A stretch of DNA of 64,000 bases from Amycolatopsis coloradensis (lineage in GTDB: Bacteria > Actinomycetota > Actinomycetes > Mycobacteriales > Pseudonocardiaceae), in contig NZ_MQUQ01000001.1 of NCBI RefSeq assembly GCF_001953865.1, positions 124,001 through 188,000 on the forward strand. The letters are read 5' to 3'. A program made the translations under genes and the position numbers. Under the pieces are notes generated by a model, which was not told where the DNA came from, did not search any database, and saw nothing but the letters and a program-made list of their open reading frames with translations. The number at the start of each line of letters is the position of its first letter. Position 1 is the stretch's first letter. Shown here in pieces: positions 1-12,185 of this stretch.

Positions 1-243
1 CGGATCCTGGTGGATCACGATGCCGAACACGATCGCGCCCACCGCGCCGATCCCGGTGAACACGGCGTACGCGGTCCCGACCGGCAGCGTGTCCATCGCC
101 TTCGAAAGCAGGTAGACGGCCGCGACGCCGAGTACGAAACAGAGCACGGTCGGCCAGAACCGGGTGAAGTTCTCCGTCGGTTTGATGCTCTGCGACCAGG
201 CGACCTCGACGACCCCGGCCACCAGCAGGATTCCCCAGCCCAT
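1..243 (-). CDS. SMR-family small multidrug/guanidinium exporter (3' part outside window)
   Basis: This is a small four-helix membrane exporter of the SMR family (QacE/SugE/Gdx type), which works as an antiparallel dimer and moves cations outward in exchange for protons. The visible 81 residues begin MGWGILLVAGVVEVAWSQS and carry the conserved membrane glutamate of helix 1 (VVEVAW). A later segment, LPVGTAYAVFTGIGAVG, is a strong SMR signature. The SugE-like look suggests Gdx-type substrates, but this is inference. The ATG overlaps the stop of the upstream azoreductase gene in a TGATG arrangement, so translation is probably coupled. The C-terminus lies beyond the left edge. Confidence 0.88.
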   Translation of the reverse strand, partial: MGWGILLVAGVVEVAWSQSIKPTENFTRFWPTVLCFVLGVAAVYLLSKAMDTLPVGTAYAVFTGIGAVGAIVFGIVIHQDP

Positions 244-899
244 CAGACCGCCCCTTCCGCCGAGGCGAACGACTCCGCCGCCCGCAGCGCCGTTTCCCGC
301 GACGCGACCCGGTCGGGGTCGCGCGGGCTCAGCCGCGGGTCGACGAGCGCGTTCGTGAGTTCGGAATGCAGGAACGTGACGTCGTGGACGTCGTAGTGCC
401 CGGCGAAGAAGTCACGGAGATAGCGCTCGTGGTGGTCGACAGGCTCCCTCGGCGTGCCCGGCAGGTAGGTGCCGCCGCGCGCCCCGGCGACCACGAAGGC
501 TTTGCCCGCCAAGGACATCTTCGGGAACGTCACCTGGTCGATCCACAGCTTGAGCGTCGCGGGAATCGAGAAGTTGTACATCGGCGCGCCGATCAGCACG
601 ACGTCGGCGGCGAGCAGTTCGGCCAGCAGCGGCTCGACCACGGCCCAGGCCTCCCGCTGTTCCGGAGTCTCGACCACCGAGGCGTAGCCGTCCGGGTCGG
701 TGATCCCGGCGGCGAGGAGGGCGTCACAGATCTCGGTCCAGGCCTGCCCGATCGGCGGCACCGGCTCGGCGGCCACGTCGCGGTAGGTGTAGCCCGCGCC
801 AGGACGCGCGGCACGCCAGACCTCGGCGAAACGAGCACTCAGTTCGCGGGAAAACGACGCGCCGCGGGCGCTGGAGTCGAGGTGGAGAAGGTGGCTCAT
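243..899 (-). CDS. azoR: FMN-dependent NADH azoreductase (flavodoxin-like fold)
   Basis: A 218-residue member of the AzoR/NAD(P)H dehydrogenase (quinone) family, which reduces azo bonds and quinones with FMN and NAD(P)H and is often a response to electrophile stress. The N-terminus (HLDSSARG, residues 6-13) matches the FMN phosphate loop. The stretch APMYNFSIPATLKLWID (105-121) is the family flavin-binding signature, and a second conserved part is ARGGTY (140-145). The ATG at 899 was chosen because the protein then starts at the family N-terminus; upstream codons read into the divergent promoter. It is followed without a gap by the SMR exporter and faces a TetR gene, so it is probably de-repressed by that regulator. 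Confidence 0.9.
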   Translation of the reverse strand: MSHLLHLDSSARGASFSRELSARFAEVWRAARPGAGYTYRDVAAEPVPPIGQAWTEICDALLAAGITDPDGYASVVETPEQREAWAVVEPLLAELLAADVVLIGAPMYNFSIPATLKLWIDQVTFPKMSLAGKAFVVAGARGGTYLPGTPREPVDHHERYLRDFFAGHYDVHDVTFLHSELTNALVDPRLSPRDPDRVASRETALRAAESFASAEGAV

Positions 900-920
900 C
901 GGGGCCTCCCAGCCAGGAAA

Positions 921-985
921 TGGACACAGCGTCCACTTGCTTCGCCGGGTACAAGTGGACGTCGCGTCCGGATATTCCCTAGGCT
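921..985 (+). promoter_or_regulatory. Divergent operator with two inverted repeats and a leaderless promoter
   Basis: Two similar inverted repeats lie between the azoreductase and the TetR gene: TGGACACAGCGTCCA at 921-935 (perfect 5-bp arms) and TGGACGTCGCGTCCG at 956-970 (4 of 5 pairs). Their starts are 35 bp apart. TAGGCT at 980-985, six bases before the tetR ATG at 992, fits a -10 element of a leaderless promoter. The second repeat covers the expected -35 region. Binding by the neighbouring TetR protein is inference. Confidence 0.62.
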
Positions 986-991
986 GCGGAC

Positions 992-1579
992 ATGCCGAAG
1001 GAAGATCTGCTCGCGAACGGCCCGGGACGGGAGCGCTCGGACGCCGCCCGTAACCGCGCGAAGATCCTGAAGGCCGCCGAAGAACTCTTCGCCGCACGTC
1101 CGGCCGCGGACGTCACCATGGAGGACATCGCCAAAGCGGCCGGGGTCGGCCGCGCCACCTTGTACCGCCGCTACCCCGACCGATCGGCGATCGCCGTCGC
1201 CTTACTGGACGACCACGAGCGGGAACTGCAGGAGCGGTTGCTCACCGGCCCTCCCCCTTTGGGCCCCGGCGCGCCACCCGCCGAGCGGCTGGCCGCGTTC
1301 TACGCGGCGATGACCGGCCTGCTCGCCCGGCACGCGCATCTCGTCCTCGGCACCGAAGTCGGGCACTCACGGTTCACCACCGGCCCGTACCGGCTGTGGC
1401 GCACGCACGTCCGTTTCCTCGCCGAGCAGGCGAAGGCGAAGGACCCGGACGTGCTAGCCGACATCCTGCTGGCGCCGCTCGCTCCCGAGGTCTTCCTCCA
1501 CCAGACCGGCGAACTCGGCCTGAGTCCCGAACGCATCACCGGGGCACTGGACGAACAGGCGCGGCGAGCACTGTCCTGA
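992..1579 (+). CDS. TetR/AcrR-family transcriptional regulator
   Basis: A 195-residue one-domain repressor. The N-terminal helix-turn-helix is at about residues 22-66 (ILKAAEELFAARP, then VTMEDIAKAAGVGRATLYRRY), a textbook TetR DNA-binding domain. The C-terminal half is the ligand-binding, dimerising helical domain and is too variable to predict the inducer. The gene is transcribed away from the azoreductase/SMR pair, with two TGGAC/GTCCA repeats between them, so local autoregulation and control of the pair is the simplest reading. The ATG sits six bases after a TAGGCT -10 box, so the transcript is probably leaderless. Confidence 0.9.
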   Translation: MPKEDLLANGPGRERSDAARNRAKILKAAEELFAARPAADVTMEDIAKAAGVGRATLYRRYPDRSAIAVALLDDHERELQERLLTGPPPLGPGAPPAERLAAFYAAMTGLLARHAHLVLGTEVGHSRFTTGPYRLWRTHVRFLAEQAKAKDPDVLADILLAPLAPEVFLHQTGELGLSPERITGALDEQARRALS

Positions 1580-1978
1580 TCAGGCGGCGAGGCCGTCGAC
1601 GACGACCTTCATCACGGTCCGCCAGTGCTCTCGCTGCGCGGCACGCTCCTCCGGACCGGCGAGCCGCTCCTGATGGAAGACGACGGTCGTCTTGCCCGGT
1701 CCGGCCGGACGGAGTCCTACCTGGACCGTACTCTCGTGATCCCAGTCCTTCGGCCGCCAGGTGAGACGGATCTTCTCGCGCACGCGGTAGCCGCGAACCT
1801 CGCCGACCGTGCCCTCGGCCGTCTCGTACGGCGCGCCCTTCTCCGGCTCCAGCCGCACGTCGCCCAGCCAGGCCGCCAGACCCGGCCCCGAGAGGTACTT
1901 CCACACGTGTTCCAGCGGATGGGCCACCGTCTTGGACACGCCGATCTCCCAGCCCGCGTCCTTCGTCTTCCCGATCAT
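1580..1978 (-). CDS. SRPBCC (AHSA1-like) domain protein
   Basis: A 132-residue single-domain protein of the SRPBCC/START-like fold, AHSA1 type. Recognisable parts are the opening strand WEIGVSKTVAHPLEHVWKYL, the middle GTVGEVRGYRVREKIRLTW, and the closing helix EERAAQREHWRTVMKVVVDGL. Such proteins bind hydrophobic ligands in a helix-grip cavity; the ligand here is unknown. A GGAGG lies just upstream. The ATG at 1978 gives a better spacing than the GTG at 1981, which would add one residue. It is divergent from a CGNR zinc-finger gene, so the two may share control. Confidence 0.82.
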   Translation of the reverse strand: MIGKTKDAGWEIGVSKTVAHPLEHVWKYLSGPGLAAWLGDVRLEPEKGAPYETAEGTVGEVRGYRVREKIRLTWRPKDWDHESTVQVGLRPAGPGKTTVVFHQERLAGPEERAAQREHWRTVMKVVVDGLAA

Positions 1979-2005
1979 CACGCCTCCGCCGTAACCGTCT
2001 TACCT

Positions 2006-2027
2006 GGTTTCTGAAACCGACTATAGT
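2006..2027 (+). promoter_or_regulatory. Palindrome and leaderless promoter of the CGNR gene
   Basis: GGTTTCTGAAACC at 2006-2018 is a palindrome with 6-bp arms around one central base. Four bases later TATAGT (2022-2027) fits a -10 element, and the ATG of the next gene starts six bases further on, which implies a leaderless transcript. The palindrome sits where a repressor would occlude polymerase. It also lies 28 bp from the SRPBCC start on the other strand. Confidence 0.6.
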
Positions 2028-2033
2028 GGTTAC

Positions 2034-2633
2034 ATGACTCCGGGAACAAGACTTCTCGTGAACGCCCAGGGCGAGCGGTACCGGTTCGACCCGGGCAGCC
2101 TCAGCCTCGAACTCATGCTGACCGGCGGCCCCGGCCCGTACGAGCGCTACGAGATCGCGCATACGCCGTCCGGCCTCGCCGAGTGGTTCACCGGCTCCCG
2201 GCTGGCGCTGACAGCGCCCTTGACCGACGTCCGGATCCGGCCGTCCGAACTCGCCGCGCTCAAGGAACTCCGGGACGCGCTCTACCGCGTCGCGCCCGCC
2301 CTCGCCCGCGGCGAAGCGCCGTCGGAGGAAGACCTTGTCCTGCTGAACGACGCGACGGCGGCGACCCCGCGGCCGGTCATCGATCCGGAAACGCGGCGGC
2401 TCACCTGGGCGCCTCCCGTCACCGGGAAACAGCTCCTGGGCGCCGTCGCGCGCGACGCGATCGGGCTCGTCGCGGGCGAACGGTCCGGCCGCGTCCGCGA
2501 ATGTTCGGCCGACGACTGCCACCTGCTCTTCTTCGACACATCCCGTTCGGGCAACCGCCGCTGGTGCTCGATGGAGCGCTGCGGCAACCGCGCCAAGATC
2601 CGGGCCTACCGGGCGCGGGCCGAAACCGCGTGA
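2034..2633 (+). CDS. CGNR zinc-finger / ABATE-domain putative transcription regulator
   Basis: A 199-residue protein with an N-terminal alpha/beta ABATE-type domain and a C-terminal CGNR zinc ribbon. The ribbon cysteines are visible at C157, C162, C178 and C183, ending in the hallmark RRWCSMERCGNRAK. The family is proposed to comprise stress-linked transcription regulators in actinobacteria, but targets are mostly unknown. The transcript appears leaderless. A second member of the family lies at about 60.3 kb. Function beyond DNA or RNA binding by the ribbon is inference. Confidence 0.85.
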   Translation: MTPGTRLLVNAQGERYRFDPGSLSLELMLTGGPGPYERYEIAHTPSGLAEWFTGSRLALTAPLTDVRIRPSELAALKELRDALYRVAPALARGEAPSEEDLVLLNDATAATPRPVIDPETRRLTWAPPVTGKQLLGAVARDAIGLVAGERSGRVRECSADDCHLLFFDTSRSGNRRWCSMERCGNRAKIRAYRARAETA

Positions 2634-2651
2634 TCGCTAGGATTCCCGGCG

Positions 2652-3701
2652 ATGCAGGGTGAGGCGAAACTGGAACAGCGCGTCGTGGAGACGGCGGAGA
2701 AACTGCTGTCCACACGCAAATCGGTGACCGCGCTCGACGTCCTGACGGGGATCGGCTGGCTACCGGACCCCGTCCTCAGGTCCTGGCAGCAGGGCCGGAT
2801 CCCCGACCTGTCGACGGCGTTGCCGGTGAGCGCGGAGAAACTGAGCTTCGCTCTCGGCGCGCTCCGGCGATGGGCGACCGGGAAAGGCCTCGAAAGCGCG
2901 GACATCGAGCACGTCGGGGCGACGCGCGACCGAGCCCCGCTGAAGGCGGCCTCGGGCGAACTGGCCGGTCTCGAACCGGTGTTCCGGACGCAGTGGATCA
3001 TGCCCGGGTTGTCCGAAGCCAAACGTGCGCAAGTCGTGGCCAGGCAACGGAAAGCTCCCGATCTCATCGTCTCGGTGGCTTTCAAGGACTGGGCGTGCGC
3101 CGACTGCGGCGGCACCGGCGACCTGCTGTTCCTGGAGAACGAGGTGCCGCACTGCCTCGACTGCGCCGACCTCGGCCACCTGGTCTTCCTGCCTTCGGGT
3201 GACACCGCCCTGACCCGCCGGGCGAAGAAGGCGAGCCGGCTCTCCGCCGTCGTCATGAAGTTCAACCGGTCACGGAAACGCCATGAGCGGCAAGGGATCC
3301 TCGTCGAGGACGCGGCGTTGCGCAGCGCCGAGGACCAGTGCCTCGCCGACGAGGACGTCCGGGAACGACGCCGCGGGCGCGATCGTGAACGCCGCGCGCA
3401 CGAGGACGTCGAGTTCACCGCGCGGTTCTTCGCCGCGATCACCGCAATGTTCCCCGGCTGCCCACCGGAACGAGCCCGCGCCATCGCCGAACACGCCGGC
3501 CTGCGCGGCAGCGGCCGGGTCGGCCGGTCGGCCGCCGGACGGGAACTGGCCGAACGAGCGGTGTTCCTCGCCGTCGTCGCCTCGATCCGGCACCTGGACA
3601 CCGACTACGACGACCTCCTCATGGCGGGCGTGGAACGACAGGCCGCCCGCGACCGCATTCAGGCCGCCATCGACGCCGTCCTCGACCGCTGGCGTTCCTG
3701 A
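2652..3701 (+). CDS. DUF2293 domain-containing protein with a zinc-ribbon-like cysteine set
   Basis: A 349-residue protein of unknown function. Residues 149-171 hold two pairs, CADC and CLDC, that could bind a metal. The C-terminal third (about 255-349) resembles DUF2293: it contains FPGCPPERARAIAEHAG, RGSGRVGRSAAGRELAERA and DTDYDDLLMAGV. A very basic segment (RKRHERQ, RERRRGRDRERRAHED) lies between and could contact nucleic acid. The ATG is 18 bases after the CGNR stop, so the two could be co-transcribed. I do not know a reaction for this family. Confidence 0.75.
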   Translation: MQGEAKLEQRVVETAEKLLSTRKSVTALDVLTGIGWLPDPVLRSWQQGRIPDLSTALPVSAEKLSFALGALRRWATGKGLESADIEHVGATRDRAPLKAASGELAGLEPVFRTQWIMPGLSEAKRAQVVARQRKAPDLIVSVAFKDWACADCGGTGDLLFLENEVPHCLDCADLGHLVFLPSGDTALTRRAKKASRLSAVVMKFNRSRKRHERQGILVEDAALRSAEDQCLADEDVRERRRGRDRERRAHEDVEFTARFFAAITAMFPGCPPERARAIAEHAGLRGSGRVGRSAAGRELAERAVFLAVVASIRHLDTDYDDLLMAGVERQAARDRIQAAIDAVLDRWRS

Positions 3702-3714
3702 TCCCGGTGGCCGG

Positions 3715-3952
3715 TCACAACAGATAGTGGGCTCGGCCCCACCTGCCGAACTCAGCACCGGTACAGGGCAGGCGCGCACCTGTGGCTCGGACCAGGTCGA
3801 TGAGATTTCCGGCAGCCACTTCGGTCAGCTTCCCATCCCGGCAGGCCCGGGGCCAGGAGCCATACGGTTCCGTGAACTTCAATCCCGTACCGCCGGGCCA
3901 CCCGAATCGCGGCCTGGTCATCGGTTATCAGTGTGGTGCGATTTTCGCACAT
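3715..3952 (-). pseudogene. Frameshifted remnant of a PIN-like predicted nuclease
   Basis: Two overlapping minus-strand frames each hold half of one recognisable protein. The first (from 3952) reads NRTTLITDDQAAIRVARRYG followed by EVHGTVWLLAPG, a PIN-domain C-terminal core with its acidic TDD. The second (ending 3715) continues with GKLTEVAAGNLIDLVRATGA and RLPCTGAEFGRWGRAHYLL, the usual tail of actinobacterial PIN-like proteins. The frame changes between about 3845 and 3880. The N-terminal half of a normal gene is absent, replaced by the DoxX-like gene upstream. No antitoxin partner is visible. Confidence 0.6.
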
Positions 3953-4036
3953 TCGCCAAGTCGACCGATGAAACAGTACGGCCGGGTTGTGCTCCAGCGG
4001 CTGTCACGTTCGGGCCGCGGGCCTCGTCCAGAGCGC

Positions 4037-4387
4037 ATGTTCACCGCTTACCTCACCTTGGCCATCGTGACGGTCGTGTTCAACGCCGGAATCGCCGCCG
4101 CTGACCTCGCGCGTATCCCGTTCGTCCTCAAGAACTCCGCCGAAGTCGGCGTGCCCCAGTCCTGGATCCCGCCGCTGGCCGCGCTCAAAGCGGCGGGTGC
4201 GGCTGGACTGCTGCTCGGCCTGTTCGGGGTGACGTTCCTCGGCACCGCGGCGGCTGTCGGGCTCGTGCTGTTCTACGTCGGCGCCGTCATCACCCACATA
4301 CGCGCACGCGTGCTCTACAACATCGCCTTCCCGGCGGGTCTTCTCGCGCTGGCGGTGGCGACGCTCGTCCTCGACCTGGCTCGATGA
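4037..4387 (+). CDS. DoxX-like four-helix membrane protein
   Basis: A 116-residue protein that is almost wholly hydrophobic, with four predicted membrane helices: about 3-24, 41-62 (IPPLAALKAAGAAGLLLGL), 67-86 and 92-112. The sequence style, including AALKAAGAAGLLLGLFG, fits the DoxX-like family of small integral membrane proteins, whose roles are varied or unknown. The ATG at 4037 was chosen because it begins directly at the first helix; the frame extends upstream with no family resemblance and would overlap the PIN remnant. Confidence 0.72.
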   Translation: MFTAYLTLAIVTVVFNAGIAAADLARIPFVLKNSAEVGVPQSWIPPLAALKAAGAAGLLLGLFGVTFLGTAAAVGLVLFYVGAVITHIRARVLYNIAFPAGLLALAVATLVLDLAR

Positions 4388-4474
4388 GGGGTCGGCCCGA
4401 TCTCCGGAATTCCGACCGGCTGTCGGCGCTCCGTGCCAAGCTTGGGTTCGTCCACGTTCTCAGAGGGAGCGACT

Positions 4475-5329
4475 TTGACAGCACCACGTTATCGCCCGGA
4501 TCGTCGCGGGAAACACCTCGAGGATTGGCGACTGGAGCGATCGGCATCGGCATGGTTCCTCGAATACCGCGGTGTCCCGGCGATCACCGATCACGTCCTC
4601 GGCGTCCTGCCGCGAGCCGAAAGAGTTCGCACGCTGAAACACGACGCGGCGTGGCCTTACCGGATCCGGATGGACTTCGAGCCCGACAGTTCACTGAATG
4701 AGTTCATGGACTTCCTGCGAGAGGTTCTCGTCATCAACATCGAACAGAAGGGCCATCTCGACGCCGCGGTCGCGCTGGACTTCTATCAGCGATCGGTCAG
4801 GGAAGGCTCGTCCGAACTCGTCCATACCGAAACGGCCGACCTCATCCGGCTGATCAAGGGCTACGCCGCTGCCCGCCGGGCGGAGGTGGATCACGCGGGG
4901 CTGAGGTTGTGCCGGTCGTTGAGCGATGTGGTGGTCCGGCACGAATGGTTCAACGAAGCCACTCGCATCCTTCCCGTTCCTGGCCACGCTCGGGACAAGC
5001 CGTCGGTGAGCGTCATGATCGGGACGCTTCTCTCCCAGGAGCTCGGCATTCCCCTGACCACGGTCGAATCCAGAAGCGAGGGCCGGAAGCCTGCCAAGAA
5101 AATGACCGACCGTGAACGCGCCGCGCTGCTTCACGAGTTCCGGATCGACGAGGATCTCGAAGGCCGGACCGTTCTCGTTCTCGACGATATTTACCACACC
5201 GGCTACACGATGGCCGGTGTCGCCTACGAGGCCAAGCGGTCGGGAGCCAAGATGGTTCTGGGCTTGGCCGCCGCCAGGAACATCCGCCGTCAGGCTGACA
5301 GCGATCACTGGACAGCGCGGAAGCGGTGA
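4475..5329 (+). CDS. Orphan phosphoribosyltransferase-like (ComF-type) protein
   Basis: A 284-residue protein whose C-terminal half holds the PRPP-binding loop of type I phosphoribosyltransferases: TVLVLDDIYHTGYT at about 232-245, with the two acidic residues and the TGYT phosphate loop. ILPVPGHARDKPS (165-177) fits the upstream pyrophosphate-side strand of ComF-like proteins. The N-terminal about 120 residues are not recognised. I chose the TTG at 4475 because GAGGGA lies 6 bases upstream; a GTG at 4433 has no ribosome site. No purine, pyrimidine or competence gene is nearby, so the substrate is unknown. Confidence 0.72.
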   Translation: MTAPRYRPDRRGKHLEDWRLERSASAWFLEYRGVPAITDHVLGVLPRAERVRTLKHDAAWPYRIRMDFEPDSSLNEFMDFLREVLVINIEQKGHLDAAVALDFYQRSVREGSSELVHTETADLIRLIKGYAAARRAEVDHAGLRLCRSLSDVVVRHEWFNEATRILPVPGHARDKPSVSVMIGTLLSQELGIPLTTVESRSEGRKPAKKMTDRERAALLHEFRIDEDLEGRTVLVLDDIYHTGYTMAGVAYEAKRSGAKMVLGLAAARNIRRQADSDHWTARKR

Positions 5330-5371
5330 TTCCGCGCTGCCCAGTGTCTTGGCCTCTGTAGTTCGCGGGCG

Positions 5372-10543
<5,172 letters not shown>

Positions 10544-10576
10544 GGGTCTTCCCTCACTCCCACGCGGGAGGCGGCA

Positions 10577-11065
10577 TCAGCCGTCTTTCGCGTCTTGATC
10601 GCTCTCGTCCGGTGCGGCGGCCATGGCCTCACGAAGGTCCGAGATCTCCTTCTCGAAGTCCTCGACCGAGGAGAAGGAGCGGTAGACACTGGCGAACCGG
10701 AGATAGGCGACGCCGTCGAGTTCGCGCAGGGGGCCCAGGATCGCCAGGCCGACCTCGTGACTCGGGATCTCCGCCAGCCCCGCTGACCGGATCGATTCCT
10801 CGACCCGCTGCGCGAGCTGCTGCAGCGCGTCGTCGTCGACCGGCCTGCCCTGACAGGCGCGGCGCACCCCCCGGACCACCTTGTCCCGGCTGAACTGCTC
10901 GGTGACCCCGGATCGTTTGACGACGGCGAGCACCATCGTCTCCGAAGTGGTGAAGCGCCGGCCGCAAGCGGCGCACGAGCGCCTCCGCCGGATCGCCTGA
11001 CCCTCGTCCACCTCTCGGGAGTCGACGACCCGAGAGTCCGCATGCCGGCAGAACGGGCACCTCAT
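10577..11065 (-). CDS. nrdR: Transcriptional repressor NrdR of ribonucleotide reductase genes
   Basis: A 162-residue NrdR. The N-terminal zinc ribbon has CPFC and CAAC (C3, C6, C31, C34) in the conserved frame [19 protein letters not shown] and [17 protein letters not shown]. An ATP-cone domain follows (about 46-136), with [19 protein letters not shown] at its start. NrdR binds NrdR boxes when its ATP cone holds dATP or ATP, and so tracks dNTP supply. The ATG at 11065 is the family start. It precedes nrdJ by 33 bases on the same strand, and its own promoter carries two NrdR-box-like sites. Confidence 0.95.
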   Translation of the reverse strand: MRCPFCRHADSRVVDSREVDEGQAIRRRRSCAACGRRFTTSETMVLAVVKRSGVTEQFSRDKVVRGVRRACQGRPVDDDALQQLAQRVEESIRSAGLAEIPSHEVGLAILGPLRELDGVAYLRFASVYRSFSSVEDFEKEISDLREAMAAAPDESDQDAKDG

Positions 11066-11150
11066 CCGCCGATCACCTTTCCCCTCCGCGCCGGCCGGTC
11101 CCGAGTGGACGCCCGCTCCCGCCGCCACGCAACGACGGGAAAGATCGACA

Positions 11151-11203
11151 TGTGGATCGATCTGTGGACATCCGGTGGGTGAACGCCAGCCAGCTGTGGA
11201 CAA
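11151..11203 (-). promoter_or_regulatory. Three DnaA-box-like sites in the nrdR leader
   Basis: On the minus strand the region just after the likely nrdR start point contains TTGTCCACA (11203-11195), the actinobacterial DnaA-box consensus. ATGTCCACA (11171-11163) and CGATCCACA (11159-11151) are weaker copies. They lie between the NrdR boxes and the nrdR ATG. Control of nrd genes by DnaA is known in Escherichia coli; here it is inference. Confidence 0.5.
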
Positions 11204-11212
11204 CTGGTACCG

Positions 11213-11266
11213 AGTCTACCCCAAGCTATGGACCAACTACAGCCATGTAACTACTACATATAGCGG
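11213..11266 (-). promoter_or_regulatory. nrdR-nrdJ promoter with two NrdR-box-like sites
   Basis: The plus-strand site CTACTACATATAGCGG (11251-11266) matches the NrdR box pattern acaCwAtATaTwGtgt well. CCCCAAGCTATGGACC (11219-11234) is a weaker copy. Their starts are 32 bp apart, about three helical turns, as in known NrdR box pairs. A minus-strand -10-like TAGACT lies at 11218-11213, directly after the weaker box, with the weak -35 candidate TGTAGT 17 bases upstream. This fits autorepression of nrdR-nrdJ. The rest of the 11066-11367 gap holds only the DnaA-like sites. Confidence 0.66.
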
Positions 11267-11367
11267 TGGAGACTAGATCGCAGGTGGGGCGCACGCAACC
11301 GCGGCTGCGGGCCTGATCAGACACGAAAGGGGACATCACCCACGGCGGGTGAGAGCGTCTTCCAGGG

Positions 11368-11862
11368 TTACCTCCCACCCTCGGCGACCTCGGCCGCGAC
11401 GGGGACCGTGAGCGGCAGTCCGGGCACGAGAACGGCGTCTTCCAGGGAGTTGAGTTCCTTGATCTTGGCGACGACCGCGCCGGTGTCGCTGCCTGGCGCG
11501 AATCGGGCCGCGAGATCCGACAGCGTCTCCCCCGCGGAAACGGACACCGTGGTGGTCCGTTCGGGCACCGCGGCGCCGGGAATCCCGGCCAGGAACAGAC
11601 CCAATCCGGTGACGACCCCGGCGACGAGCAAGGCCATCGCGACGAGCGACGGCCACCGGAGCGGGAGTCGCCTGGGCGCCGGGCACGCCGGTGAGGCGGT
11701 GACGACGCCAGGGCGACGGCCTGCCACGACCCGCGCCCTGGTCGGCGGACGCAAGGGCTCGGCACGCCTGCCCCGAATCACGCGCACGGGCCTGGTCGCC
11801 CCTGCCGGAACGGGCCCGGGGGAACTGGGGCGCACCAGTCCTCGATCGGCCAGAATCGACAT
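11368..11862 (-). CDS. LysM-domain membrane protein, ChiZ/Rv2719c-like
   Basis: A 164-residue protein with a basic N-terminal cytoplasmic stretch, one membrane helix at about 70-93 (SLVAMALLVAGVVTGLGLFL) and an extracellular LysM domain (about 105-153: VSVSAGETLSDLAARFAP to LVPGLPLTVPV). LysM binds peptidoglycan. The position, divergent from lexA and upstream of nrdR, matches M. tuberculosis Rv2719c (ChiZ) and recalls Bacillus yneA, both linked to blocking division during DNA damage. GAGGAGG lies 5 bases before the ATG. The shared SOS boxes suggest damage induction, which is inference. Confidence 0.85.
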   Translation of the reverse strand: MSILADRGLVRPSSPGPVPAGATRPVRVIRGRRAEPLRPPTRARVVAGRRPGVVTASPACPAPRRLPLRWPSLVAMALLVAGVVTGLGLFLAGIPGAAVPERTTTVSVSAGETLSDLAARFAPGSDTGAVVAKIKELNSLEDAVLVPGLPLTVPVAAEVAEGGR

Positions 11863-11925
11863 CGGAACCTCCTCGCAAGTCCTGCTTAACTCAGGTCCAG
11901 CGCCGGGCGGACCCGGCGATCATGA

Positions 11926-11957
11926 TCGAACACGCGTTCTATCGAACGCCCGTGCGA
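11926..11957. promoter_or_regulatory. Two abutting LexA (SOS) boxes between the LysM gene and lexA
   Basis: TCGAACacgcGTTCTA (11926-11941) and TCGAACgcccGTGCGA (11942-11957) both fit the actinobacterial SOS consensus TCGAAC-N4-GTTCGA with one or two mismatches. They are head to tail with no gap, 16 bp apart. The position between divergent start regions allows LexA to repress both its own gene and the LysM gene. Confidence 0.85.
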
Positions 11958-12185
11958 ATGTGTACCACCTTCCACCGACAAAAATCGAGCGACACGGCGT
12001 GTCCATCGAACAGATGTTTGAAATCGTCGTCCCGGCGGGCTAACGTCGTTGACCAGGGCGTCTGCTGTGCGGACGCCGCCGGTGCCGTGGGCGGGAAGAT
12101 CGCCCGTCACCGGCGAAGACACGCGAAGTCGGTCCGGGGAACCGGACGTGCTGGGAGGCGACGCAGGAGATGAAGGAGCGATACG

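Noticed and set aside
3782..4036. N-terminal extension of the DoxX-like gene (85 extra codons)
   Set aside because: The extension has no hydrophobic or family features and overlaps the PIN remnant on the other strand; the ATG at 4037 begins at the first helix.
10544..11367. Cobalamin riboswitch controlling the B12-dependent reductase
   Set aside because: No B12-box-like conserved core was found upstream of nrdR or nrdJ; NrdR boxes explain the region better.
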